From UBA11524 sp965646445 (GTDB taxonomy: Bacteria; Bacillota; Clostridia; Christensenellales; Aristaeellaceae), in contig CBFFZW010000072.1 in the NCBI GenBank assembly GCA_965646445.1, forward strand, positions 1-12,456: a DNA stretch of 12,456 bases. The letters are read 5' to 3'. The notes under the pieces were generated by a model that worked only from the letters and a program-made list of their open reading frames with translations, was not told the DNA's origin and did not search any database. Positions 6,534 to 12,456 of the stretch are shown here, in pieces (within the stretch, counting starts at the first letter, position 1; each line of letters opens with the position of its first letter). Made by a program: the position numbers and the translations under genes.

Positions 6534-7079
6534 ATGCAAAAGCAAACGCAGCTTTATCGTCTGGTGCTGACGGCCGTGCTGCTGGCCGTCGGCTTTGTGC
6601 TGCCCTTTCTCACCGGGCAGCTGCCCGCCATCGGCAAGGTCATCAGCCCGCTGCACATCCCGGTGCTGATTGCCGGGCTGACCTGCGGCCCGGTGTACGG
6701 CGCGGCGCTGGGGGCGGTGCTTCCGCTGCTGCGCAGTGTGATTTTCGGCATGCCGAAGCTGATGCCCACCGCCGTCGCCATGGCCTTTGAAATGGCTGGC
6801 TACGGCTTGGTGACGGGGTTGATGTACACGCTGCTGCGCCGGGTCATTCGGACAAAGAGCCATCTGCCCGCCATGCTGACGGCCATGATTGTCGCCATGG
6901 CGGCAGGACGGTGCCTGGGCGGCGCGGCCATGGCGGTGCTCCTGGGCGGACAGTATACCTTTGCCGCCTTTGTGGAAGTCTATTTTGCCGGAACGGCGGT
7001 GGGCGCGGTGATCCACCTGATCGTGGTGCCCGTGGTGGTGATGGCGCTGGAAAAGGCGCGATTGTCGCCCCTGGGCTGA
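6534..7079 (+). CDS. ECF transporter S component
   Basis: Substrate-binding membrane subunit of an energy-coupling-factor vitamin or micronutrient importer, expected to work with EcfA/EcfA'/EcfT encoded elsewhere. The protein has 181 residues, the usual size, and about six hydrophobic segments (roughly 8-28, 40-58, 60-72, 80-102, 112-138 and 145-172). SPLHIPVLIAGLTCGPVYGA (38-57) and the following GLVTGLMY segment are typical of the general ECF_trnsprt family. The substrate cannot be read from the sequence and there are no pathway neighbours. ATG 6534 is chosen because GAGG lies at 6524-6527. The upstream in-frame ATG at 6498 falls inside the terminator hairpin and has no ribosome site. The ogt gene follows after 26 bp and is probably cotranscribed. 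Confidence 0.87.
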   Translation: MQKQTQLYRLVLTAVLLAVGFVLPFLTGQLPAIGKVISPLHIPVLIAGLTCGPVYGAALGAVLPLLRSVIFGMPKLMPTAVAMAFEMAGYGLVTGLMYTLLRRVIRTKSHLPAMLTAMIVAMAAGRCLGGAAMAVLLGGQYTFAAFVEVYFAGTAVGAVIHLIVVPVVVMALEKARLSPLG

Positions 7080-7105
7080 CGCGGCAACGCAAGGAGGCGG
7101 TATTC

Positions 7106-7630
7106 ATGCAGGCAACGACCGTTTATCATTCGCCCTTGGGCCCCATTCTGCTGGCGGCGGACGACGAGGGCCTGACGGGATTGTGGTTCGAGGGTCAGAA
7201 GTACTATGCCCGGGGCCTTGATCCCCAGGCCGAGCCGATACGCACCCCGATGCACGACGAAGCCTGTCAATGGCTGGATGCGTATTTCGCGGGCCGCCGT
7301 CCAGGGGCACTGCCACCGCTGCACCTGATGGGCACGGCCTTCCAGAAGTCGGTGTGGGAACTGCTGCTGCAAATCCCCTACGGCTGCACGACCACCTACG
7401 GTGAGCTGGCCAGCCGCCTCAGCGGGGGAGGGCGCTCCTTTTCCCAGGCGGTCGGCCATGCCGTGGGACATAACCCGGTGTCCGTGCTGGTGCCCTGCCA
7501 TCGGGTGGTGGGGGCCGGCGGAAGCCTCACGGGCTATGCCGGAGGCATCGACCGAAAAATCGCGCTGCTGACGCTGGAAGGAGTCGACCTGTCCCGCCTT
7601 CACCCGCCGCGGAAGACTTCCGCCCGCTGA
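7106..7630 (+). CDS. ogt: Methylated-DNA-protein-cysteine methyltransferase
   Basis: Suicidal DNA repair protein that moves the methyl group from O6-methylguanine to its own cysteine. The 174-residue protein has the N-terminal ribonuclease-like part (about residues 1-70) and the C-terminal DNA-binding/active-site part. FQKSVWELLLQIPYGCTTTYGELA (79-102) is followed by QAVGHAVGHNPVSVLVPCHRVVG with the acceptor C131, then GSLTGYAGGIDRK. The AVG segment has Gln where many homologues have Arg. No Ada-type regulatory domain is present. AAGGAGG (7091-7097) eight bases before ATG 7106 fixes the start, although the frame is open further upstream inside the ECF gene. It lies 26 bp after the ECF-S gene. 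No clear terminator follows. Confidence 0.94.
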   Translation: MQATTVYHSPLGPILLAADDEGLTGLWFEGQKYYARGLDPQAEPIRTPMHDEACQWLDAYFAGRRPGALPPLHLMGTAFQKSVWELLLQIPYGCTTTYGELASRLSGGGRSFSQAVGHAVGHNPVSVLVPCHRVVGAGGSLTGYAGGIDRKIALLTLEGVDLSRLHPPRKTSAR

Positions 7631-7656
7631 TGATCGACGATTTTTTCCTCCGCTAC

Positions 7657-7685
7657 TTTACAGACGTTCGGCTTTCCTCTATAAT
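7657..7685 (+). promoter_or_regulatory. Sigma-A-type promoter of guaA
   Basis: TTTACA (7657-7662), a 17-bp spacer and a perfect TATAAT (7680-7685). It starts the guaA transcript about 58 bases before the ATG at 7750. This shows that the glutaminase-less gene has its own start and is not the tail of a truncated longer gene. Confidence 0.87.
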
Positions 7686-7749
7686 AAAGTGAGCGGTCTG
7701 TGTGGAAGGCCGATCCGAAGCCTGACGCGCAAAAGAAGGAGGATTTCCC

Positions 7750-8730
7750 ATGGAGAACAACAAGCGTCCAGAAACCATGGCACGCATCACCACCCCTGAG
7801 CTGGCTCAGGCGTTTATCGACGAACAGCTGGCGGCGCTGCGTGAACAGATTGGCAATAAAAAAGTGCTGCTGGCATTGTCCGGCGGCGTGGATTCTTCCG
7901 TGGTAGCGGCGCTGCTCATCAAGGCGGTGGGCAAGCAGCTGACCTGCGTACATGTCAATCACGGCCTGCTGCGCCAGGGCGAGCCCGAGCAGGTGGTGGA
8001 GGTCTTCCGCCATCAGATGAACGCCAACCTGGTCTATGTGGATGCCGTGGATCGCTTCCTGGACAAGCTGGCGGGCGTGGCCGAGCCGGAGCGCAAGCGC
8101 AAGATCATCGGCGCGGAGTTCATCCGCGTGTTCGAGGAGGAAGCCCGCAAGCTGGAAGGCATCGAGTTCCTGGCCCAGGGCACCATTTATCCCGACATCC
8201 TGGAAAGCGGCCCGGTGAAGGCGCATCATAACGTCGGCGGCCTGCCTGACGATCTGCAGTTTGAATTGGTGGAGCCCCTCAAGTTCCTCTTCAAGGATGA
8301 GGTGCGCGTGGTCGGTTCCGCCCTGGGCCTGCCCGACGGCATGGTTTATCGTCAGCCCTTCCCCGGCCCCGGCCTGGGCGTCCGCTGCCTGGGCGCCATC
8401 ACCCGGGATCGCCTGGAGGCGGTGCGTGCCTCCGACGCCATCCTCCGCGAGGAGTTTGCCAAGAACGGCCTGGAAGGCAAGGTGTGGCAGTACTTCACCG
8501 TTGTGCCGGACTTCAAGTCCACCGGCGTGAAGAACAACCTGCGCGCCTACGAGTGGCCCGTCATTATCCGCGCCGTCAATACCCTGGACGCCATGACCGC
8601 CACCGTGGAGGACGTGCCCTTCGCCCTGCTCCAGCACATCACCGCCCGCATCACCGCTGAGGTGCCCGGGGTCAACCGCGTGCTGTTCGACCTGACCCCG
8701 AAGCCCACCGGGACGATTGAGTGGGAATGA
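7750..8730 (+). CDS. guaA: GMP synthase, ATP-pyrophosphatase subunit (no glutaminase domain)
   Basis: Activates XMP with ATP and aminates it to GMP, the last step of guanine nucleotide synthesis. The 326-residue protein matches only the C-terminal two thirds of bacterial GuaA (about 510-525 residues). It has the ATP-pyrophosphatase P-loop SGGVDSS (44-50), GTIYPDILESG (145-155), HHNVGGLP (160-167), and the dimerisation domain with FPGPGLGVR (205-213) and the C-terminal TIEWE. The class-I glutamine amidotransferase domain is absent. A promoter (7657-7685) and AAGGAGGA (7736-7743) precede the ATG, so the short form looks genuine. Ammonia probably comes from a separate subunit encoded elsewhere, as in archaea, or from free ammonia. 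Asn replaces Asp in the usual VDHGLLR/VDNGLLR motif (N70). An integrative element follows its 3' end. Confidence 0.92.
   Translation: MENNKRPETMARITTPELAQAFIDEQLAALREQIGNKKVLLALSGGVDSSVVAALLIKAVGKQLTCVHVNHGLLRQGEPEQVVEVFRHQMNANLVYVDAVDRFLDKLAGVAEPERKRKIIGAEFIRVFEEEARKLEGIEFLAQGTIYPDILESGPVKAHHNVGGLPDDLQFELVEPLKFLFKDEVRVVGSALGLPDGMVYRQPFPGPGLGVRCLGAITRDRLEAVRASDAILREEFAKNGLEGKVWQYFTVVPDFKSTGVKNNLRAYEWPVIIRAVNTLDAMTATVEDVPFALLQHITARITAEVPGVNRVLFDLTPKPTGTIEWE
8711..8730 (+). other. Candidate attachment site at the guaA 3' end
   Basis: The last 20 bases of guaA encode the conserved TIEWE end and the stop codon. The 3' end of guaA is a known integration site for genomic islands, and an integrase-bearing element lies immediately downstream. 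No second copy is visible because the other end of the element is outside the window. The true crossover site could instead be anywhere up to about 8900. Confidence 0.3.
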
Positions 8731-8745
8731 CGTGGCCAAACGCGC

Positions 8746-8770
8746 AAACCCATGATACAGGGTTTTTTTT
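8746..8770 (+). terminator. Rho-independent terminator of guaA
   Basis: AAACCC (8746-8751) and GGGTTT (8760-8765) pair around an 8-nt loop, and the right arm runs into a tract of eight T residues (8763-8770). It lies 15 bp after the guaA stop codon. Confidence 0.87.
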
Positions 8771-8853
8771 GACTGTCACTTTGCCTTGTGATACTGTTTG
8801 ATACTATTCGTTTCAACCCGGTCCACACAAGAGATGATTGCAAAGGCAAAGCG

Positions 8854-8894
8854 AACCGCCTGCTGAACGACAAATTCAGCAGGGCGGTTTTGTT
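8854..8894. terminator. Hairpin terminator after the XRE-type repressor gene
   Basis: AACCGCCTGCTGAA (8854-8867) pairs with TTCAGCAGGGCGGTT (8875-8889), with one bulged G and a 7-nt loop. It lies about 12 bp beyond the stop of the minus-strand repressor gene. The T-rich side (TTTTGTTT) is on the plus strand, so it works best against plus-strand transcripts and may serve both strands. Confidence 0.65.
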
Positions 8895-8901
8895 TGCCCT
8901 A

Positions 8902-9464
8902 TTATTTCTTTTCTCCAGGGGTACCATTAGTATTTCGATTCTTCCCGTCATCGCGAGGTTACTCGGCCAGTTGAATTTTCCATCAAAAGTATTCTTCCGC
9001 GTATCTCCCCGGCGTGTAGCTCCTGCTTGGCGCAAGAGCATTCCTTCATAAACTCGTCCATCAATGGCAGTAGTTGAAGTAGCATACCCACGGAGGTTGA
9101 GACGGGCCAATACGTCGTTGTCGTTGTAGCGGACGGTCAGTATCATCGGAGGCCCCTATTTGCACGGATTACGACGCGAAACAGACGGATTGAACCGGCT
9201 GTCCTCTCCAGCCAGAAAAATGTCCGCATGAAGTCCTCGGCGCATCCAGGTTTGAACGGTATAGAGAATTTACTGTCTACCCGCAGGGCCTGCGCAATCT
9301 TTGTCCAGTAGCTCCCCTCTTGGGAAACACGAGTTTCGTTTCGTTACTGGCGAGTACGGTTATCCGCCCCTTTTATTCCTAAAAGCCGTAAGCCAGCCCC
9401 AATTTCCTTTTGCGTCTTACCACCGAAAGGGGCGGATTTTCTTGATTTTTTCTCCTACTGTCAA
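8902..9464 (-). pseudogene. XRE-family transcriptional repressor of the element, frameshifted
   Basis: Read from TTG 9464 on the minus strand, the gene begins LTVGEKIKKIRPFR and then breaks. Later blocks lie in different frames: KGADNR, KIAQALRVDSK (about 9270-9303), YTVQTWMRRGL or, in the next frame, GCAEDFMRTFFWLE (about 9200-9250), GSIRLF, VRYNDND, and near the end KQELHAGEI and KFNW. Together they spell a helix-turn-helix regulator of about 185 residues of the type that guards xis/int promoters in gut integrative elements. The ancestral stop is probably TAA at 8902-8904. At least six frameshifts are needed to join the blocks. It is divergent from the xis/int genes, with the operator repeats between them. 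As written it cannot make the repressor, unless the indels are sequencing errors. Confidence 0.7.
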
Positions 9465-9497
9465 TATGTTCCACCGCCTTTGAAAATAGTATAGCGC

Positions 9498-9612
9498 ATT
9501 AATAAGCGAAATATGCAAGAAGAAAATTAACAAAAATTGCGAAATATACTCTTGACATTAACAACTTTGCGAATGTGATAATAAGGATCGTCGCATTAAC
9601 AATTTTGCCGAA
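9498..9612. promoter_or_regulatory. Repeated dyad operators in the divergent control region
   Basis: Three copies of an imperfect dyad, TTAACAA-N2/3-TTGCGAA, lie at 9526-9543, 9557-9573 and 9595-9612; the third has an extra C. A degenerate copy (ATTAATAAGCGAA) lies at 9498-9510. The half-sites TTAACAA and TTCGCAA agree at five of seven bases. The second copy overlaps the -35 box of the plus-strand promoter and the third lies just downstream of its -10. They sit between the divergent repressor gene and the xis/int genes, as expected for repressor binding sites. Confidence 0.7.
9552..9582 (+). promoter_or_regulatory. Promoter of the xis/int genes
   Basis: A perfect TTGACA (9552-9557) is followed after 19 bp by GATAAT (9577-9582) with an extended TGT in front. 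Without one or two of the small indels seen in this tract, the spacing would be near 17 bp and the -10 nearer TATAAT. It is flanked and overlapped by the dyad operators. Confidence 0.7.
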
Positions 9613-9633
9613 CAATGAATAAGAGGTGTGCAT

Positions 9634-9843
9634 TTGAAGCCTAAAGAGCTGTTTGTACGGCGAGGAGAAGTGCGGAGCGCTGGGTATCTCAAGCCCCTGA
9701 CGCCTTTACAAGCTGGTGCAGGGAGGATGAACGAGAGCTGAAGCAGAAAGGCTTCCGTCACCACCCGGACGGGTGAGCAGATCCCTACTTCGAGGAAAAT
9801 CATTGTACTTGCGGGGAAAATCAGGAAGGAGGGAAAGAAAATG
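9634..9843 (+). pseudogene. Small xis-like gene before the integrase, frameshifted
   Basis: After AGAGGTG, a TTG start at 9634 opens LKPKELFVRRGEV and then shifts frame. Later pieces in other frames are LYKLVQ-like, DERELKQKGFRHHPDG (about 9729-9775) and GKIRKEGKK up to the integrase start. Joined, they give a basic protein of about 65-70 residues directly in front of the integrase, the position of an excisionase or small DNA-binding directionality factor. The family is not recognised with certainty. A stop codon at 9739-9741 ends the first frame. Confidence 0.45.
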
Positions 9844-10918
9844 CCAGCGTACAAAGACAAAAACCAAGGAAACATGAATGCGTCCTTTACTTTGAGAACT
9901 GGACAGGGAAAAAAGAAAGAAGATGAACGGTCTTCAAGACCAAAGCGGAGAGGCGCTGGAGTGAATGGACGTTCCTGCAACCAGCAGACCGCCGACCTGC
10001 ATATGACCTTTGAGGGTTCGTGCTCTCTACGCCTGCGGACATGAAAGGCCCGTTATTCAAGGAAAACACCTGGGGACAGATGAGCATATCCTCTACAAGA
10101 AGCTGGTGCCCTACTTCGAAAGCGAATATGACGAAATCCATTCCAAGAGAGTCACTGCGTGGCCAGAGCGAATGCTACACTACCGGACAAGAACGCAAAG
10201 CCCTACTCCCCCTTGATACCTGAAAACGCCACAATCAGTTGACGCCGTTTTCAATCAGCGGTGAAGCACTACAATCTGAAAGCAACCCCGCCGCCCACGG
10301 TGGGCAACATGGCAAGCCAAGGCCGGGAAATGCTTGTTCTGACGAAAGCGAGTTATCTGAAATTCCCTGACGCCATGATGGACAAGCCCCTCTTCCTACT
10401 ACGCCTTTGAAACATGCTCTATGGGCGGTATCGGGAGGGGGAGCTGCCTGCCCTCACCCCGCGGACTTCGACTTTGAGAAGCAGACGGTTTCTATCTCGA
10501 AATCCTACCAGTCGGTATCATAAGGGCATGGACTTTCATCACCGACCCCAAGACCGCAAGAGTAACAGGGTCATTTCAAATCCCTCTTTCCTCTGTGAAG
10601 AAATGGAGGACTACACTCAAGAGCCTGTACGCTGGGAGCCGACAGACCGCATTTTCACGTTGACGAATCCTTATCTTCACCGGGGATGACAGGAGCGAAA
10701 GAGGCCGGGGCAAGCGATTCAGGATTCACGAAACTTGAAGACACGCCACATTTCCGCTGATTGACATGCGCCTTTCTACGGCCCCTGCCAATCGCTGACC
10801 GGGTGGGGCAATGAGAGTCACATACCACCGATTTACGCCACTATTCCCCACCGGCAGGCGAAGATGCGGGCACAAGCTGAAACATGGAGCGAAAGGGGCT
10901 TTAAAAATTCATGCTGCG
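9841..10918 (+). pseudogene. int: Tyrosine site-specific integrase, many frameshifts
   Basis: The gene begins MPAYKDKNQGNMNASFTL at ATG 9841, after GGAGGG, and resembles the Tn916-like integrases of clostridial integrative elements (MPAYKDKKTGKWYASFYFENW type). Blocks in changing frames follow: QQTADLHMTFE (about 9980), KHYNLKA (about 10265), AMMDKPL (about 10372), YREGELPALTP with the first catalytic Arg (about 10427-10460), CEEMEDY and EPTDRIF (about 10590-10660), RIHE where RIHDLRHS is expected (about 10720), and ADRVG (about 10793). The final Tyr region (TYRYAHLFP expected) is disrupted near 10825. The total span fits an integrase of about 370-390 residues. At least ten indels separate the blocks, so no full-length product can be made from this sequence. 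Confidence 0.85.
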
Positions 10919-10944
10919 AAAAGACCTCGACAACCAACAACCCG

Positions 10945-11237
10945 ATGGAGAAGCAAGACCATAGCGTTCCGGCGTTGTTCCCGGAGAAAAACGAACAGCT
11001 TGAGATTCGCCGATTCCGCCTGTCCGGGCTGACAAAACAGGTACATACATTCACCCGGCGCTGCTGAACCGGACATGTGGATGCAGGCAATCCCAGTCTA
11101 CAAAGCCCTGCGTGACCAGCTCGCCGACCGTCCTGGGAGCTGCGGCTCATGGAGGCGGAGGCGGTGGAATGATAACTTCTCGCCCACCATCCGCCTTAGC
11201 ACCTGACGGCTGCGACGGCCTCATGAAGCGAGGTTGA
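10945..11237 (+). pseudogene. Small mobilisation-type protein, frameshifted
   Basis: ATG 10945 opens MEKQDHSVPALFPEKNEQLE followed by IRRFRLSGLTKQ, then a frameshift at about 11040. Later blocks are VYKALRDQLAD (about 11090-11124), GELRLMEA-like (about 11130-11160) and a TIRL segment (about 11180). The probable ancestral stop is TGA 11235-11237. The joined protein of about 95 residues resembles the small DNA-binding or MobC-type accessory proteins that accompany such integrases and ATPases. The RRFRLSGLTKQ start recalls relaxosome accessory proteins, but the assignment rests on memory of the family and is not certain. Confidence 0.45.
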
Positions 11238-11246
11238 ATAGATTGC

Positions 11247-11770
11247 ATGGATTCCAGAGAAACGAAAAGACTGTCCCGGTTCCGGATCTGCGCCAACAGA
11301 CGGGGAAACAGCCCACATTTCAACACTGCCCTGAGTATATCAGAAGCGGCTAACCGAAAACAACCCCCAGGCATGAAAGTATCGAGGATATTCTTCAGGG
11401 AGCTTCAACGGACAAAGCGAACCCGGCTATCTCACACACCGTTTCCATGATGCAGCATTTTACAGAATGTCTACCAGAGCAAGACGCCAATTCATTGACG
11501 AGTCTGCTCTACCTGCGGACATACCTCTTTGCAGGACGCGCCCAAAGTGGAGCAAGTCATTCCTGATGGCCCAGCTTGCCTTCATGTGATGGCTTGGCCT
11601 TCCCCTTGGGCTACCCCGTCACAAGCACCTGTCACTCTATCTGGCGTTGGGGACGACCACCGCCGCTTGCAAGCGCTGCTATCGGATGTTCGGCAATGGA
11701 CGGCACCAACGACCTGCTTTTTTCGCGATCTACGCCAAAGCTCGGCGTTGGCCTGGAGGGACAGCTCAAA
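11247..11770 (+). pseudogene. N-terminal part of RepA-like AAA ATPase, frameshifted
   Basis: ATG 11247 opens MDSRETKRLSRFR, after which the frame is lost repeatedly. Recognisable pieces are a Walker A region (about 11530-11575, RPK-x-x-KSFLMAQLAFH, where GRPKVGKSFLMAQ is expected and an inserted base breaks the GK), GDDHRRLQA (about 11651-11677), RMFG (about 11684) and IYAK near 11730. A two-base loss near 11740 (GCCAAAGCTCGGC where an AKALG codon run is expected) is the last damage seen. From there on the frame is intact to the window end. This is the 5' half of the gene continued by the CDS from 11771. Confidence 0.75.
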
Positions 11771-12456
11771 ATGTTCGTCCGGGAACACCCCGACACCAAG
11801 CTCATTATCATTGACACCCTCCAGAAAGTCCGGGAGGCTGGCGGGGACAAGTACAGCTACGCCAACGACTACGAGGTGGTGGGCAAGCTGAAACGCCTTG
11901 CCGATGATTGCGGCGTCTGTCTCCTGCTGGTACACCACACCCGAAAGCAGCAGGCCGATGATAAGTTTGACATGATTTCCGGCACCAACGGCCTGTTGGG
12001 GGCTGCGGATGGGGCCTTTCTTCTTCAAAAGGAGAAGCGGACGGACGGCAGCGCCATTCTTGATGTGGCCGGGCGTGACCAGCAAGACCAGCGGATGTAT
12101 CTCACCAAGGACAGGGAGCGGCTTGTGTGGGAGCTGGAGCGGCTGGAAACGGAGCCGTGGGTGGAACCGCCCGACCCGGTATTGGAGGCCGTTGCCGCCC
12201 TTGTGACGGCGGACAGGCCCGCCTGGGGCGGTACGGCTACGGAGCTGGCGGCGGCTCTCCAAACCGACATGAAGCCCAACGCCCTGGCTATGCGGCTGAA
12301 TGTCCGGGCCGGGAGACTGGCGGCGGAGTACCATATCCGCTATGAGAACAGCAGGAGCCACGCCGGGAGAAGTATCACCCTGATCTTGTCAATATCAGTT
12401 GACACATTCAACTCAAAGATTAGCGGAACTTATGCGGCAGCATCCAGGGCCGCAAA
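11771..12456 (+). CDS. C-terminal part of RepA-like AAA ATPase, open to the window end
   Basis: From about 11741 the frame is clean: GVGLEGQLKMFVREHPDTK, then LIIIDTLQKVRE (Walker B, D at about residue 15 from ATG 11771). VGKLKRLADDCGVCLLLVHHTRK, SGTNGLLGAADGAFLLQKEK, and AGRDQQDQRMYL follow. This order is typical of the RepA/DnaB-like hexameric ATPases (AAA_25 type) of plasmids and integrative elements, thought to act as replication helicases. The last part (about residues 140-205) looks like a winged-helix domain. ATG 11771 is only the first Met of the intact stretch and has no ribosome site; the true start is probably 11247. The frame stays open past the window, so the gene is 3'-partial here. 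Confidence 0.8.
   Translation, partial: MFVREHPDTKLIIIDTLQKVREAGGDKYSYANDYEVVGKLKRLADDCGVCLLLVHHTRKQQADDKFDMISGTNGLLGAADGAFLLQKEKRTDGSAILDVAGRDQQDQRMYLTKDRERLVWELERLETEPWVEPPDPVLEAVAALVTADRPAWGGTATELAAALQTDMKPNALAMRLNVRAGRLAAEYHIRYENSRSHAGRSITLILSISVDTFNSKISGTYAAASRAA

Larger units (their letters stand above)
8731..12456. mobile_element. Left part of an integrative element next to guaA
   Basis: After guaA the gene content changes to a module typical of integrative and mobilisable elements of gut Clostridia: an XRE-type repressor on the minus strand, a divergent control region with repeated operators, then a small xis-like gene, a tyrosine integrase, a small mobilisation-type protein and a RepA-like ATPase on the plus strand. 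The integrase, repressor and ATPase were recognised through short conserved blocks scattered over several frames. The element continues beyond the window, and its left border is placed only roughly. Confidence 0.75.

Noticed and set aside
7606..7650. Terminator after ogt
   Set aside because: GCGGAA/TTCCGC can pair, but it lies inside the coding end and the T-tract is about 20 bases away, separated from the stem.
7600..8739. 379-residue open frame on the minus strand
   Set aside because: It mirrors guaA, which has a perfect promoter, ribosome site and motifs. The reading is a codon-bias shadow.
8789..8805. TGATACT direct repeat as an attachment core
   Set aside because: Seven bases twice at 10-bp spacing is too short and has no third copy to support a crossover site.
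8547..9146. 199-residue minus-strand frame crossing into guaA
   Set aside because: It joins a piece of the broken repressor with antisense guaA sequence across two terminators. Only the VRYNDND part is real, and it belongs to the repressor pseudogene.
9841..11237. CRISPR array or tRNA-like structures in the disordered region
   Set aside because: No regular repeat-spacer pattern and no cloverleaf is visible. The apparent disorder is explained by frameshifted integrase and mobilisation genes.

Overview
The window looks like chromosomal DNA of a GC-rich Gram-positive anaerobe of the Bacillota, most likely a class Clostridia gut-type organism. The evidence is the strong AGGAGG-type ribosome binding sites, sigma-A-type promoters, a CwlD-like sporulation amidase, an ECF-transporter S component, a DUF5665-type membrane protein, and at the right end genes resembling those of integrative elements of gut Clostridia. 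Family assignments come from reading the translations and from memory of the families; no database search was run.

Layout. (1) 1-394: gene-free, GC-rich, hairpin-rich DNA ending in three short palindromes that run into the ribosome binding site of rfbB. (2) 395-2248: rfbB and an rfbD-like gene (dTDP-rhamnose synthesis), closed by a terminator at 2262-2302. (3) 2303-2777: a gene-free stretch with a cluster of same-strand DnaA boxes (three perfect 9-mers plus several one-mismatch copies) and an AT-rich patch. (4) 2778-3599: a membrane-anchored N-acetylmuramoyl-L-alanine amidase resembling CwlD, whose 3' end overlaps the convergent rluD-like gene by 62 bp. (5) 3538-5203, minus strand: a compact operon of a DUF5665-like protein, lspA and an rluD-like pseudouridine synthase. 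(6) 5378-7630, plus strand: a flippase-like/LPG-synthase-TM membrane protein, an ECF S component behind its own promoter and a hairpin leader, and ogt. (7) 7750-8730: a GMP synthase ATP-pyrophosphatase subunit without the glutaminase domain, with its own promoter and terminator. (8) 8731-12456: the left part of an integrative element next to the 3' end of guaA. It has a minus-strand XRE-type repressor, a divergent control region with repeated dyad operators, then on the plus strand a small xis-like gene, a tyrosine integrase, a small mobilisation-type protein and a RepA-like AAA ATPase that runs off the window.

In the element, everything between about 8.9 and 11.74 kb is riddled with small indels and substitutions. 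The second half of the ATPase, from about 11.74 kb, is clean. A boundary in the middle of a gene is hard to explain by ordinary decay, so this tract may be low-accuracy sequence rather than truly dead genes. I saw no new defence system or other clearly undescribed system. The points most worth a second look are the DnaA-box cluster away from dnaA, the promoter-plus-hairpin leader of the ECF gene, the glutaminase-less GMP synthase, and the repressor/operator/xis/int module behind guaA.
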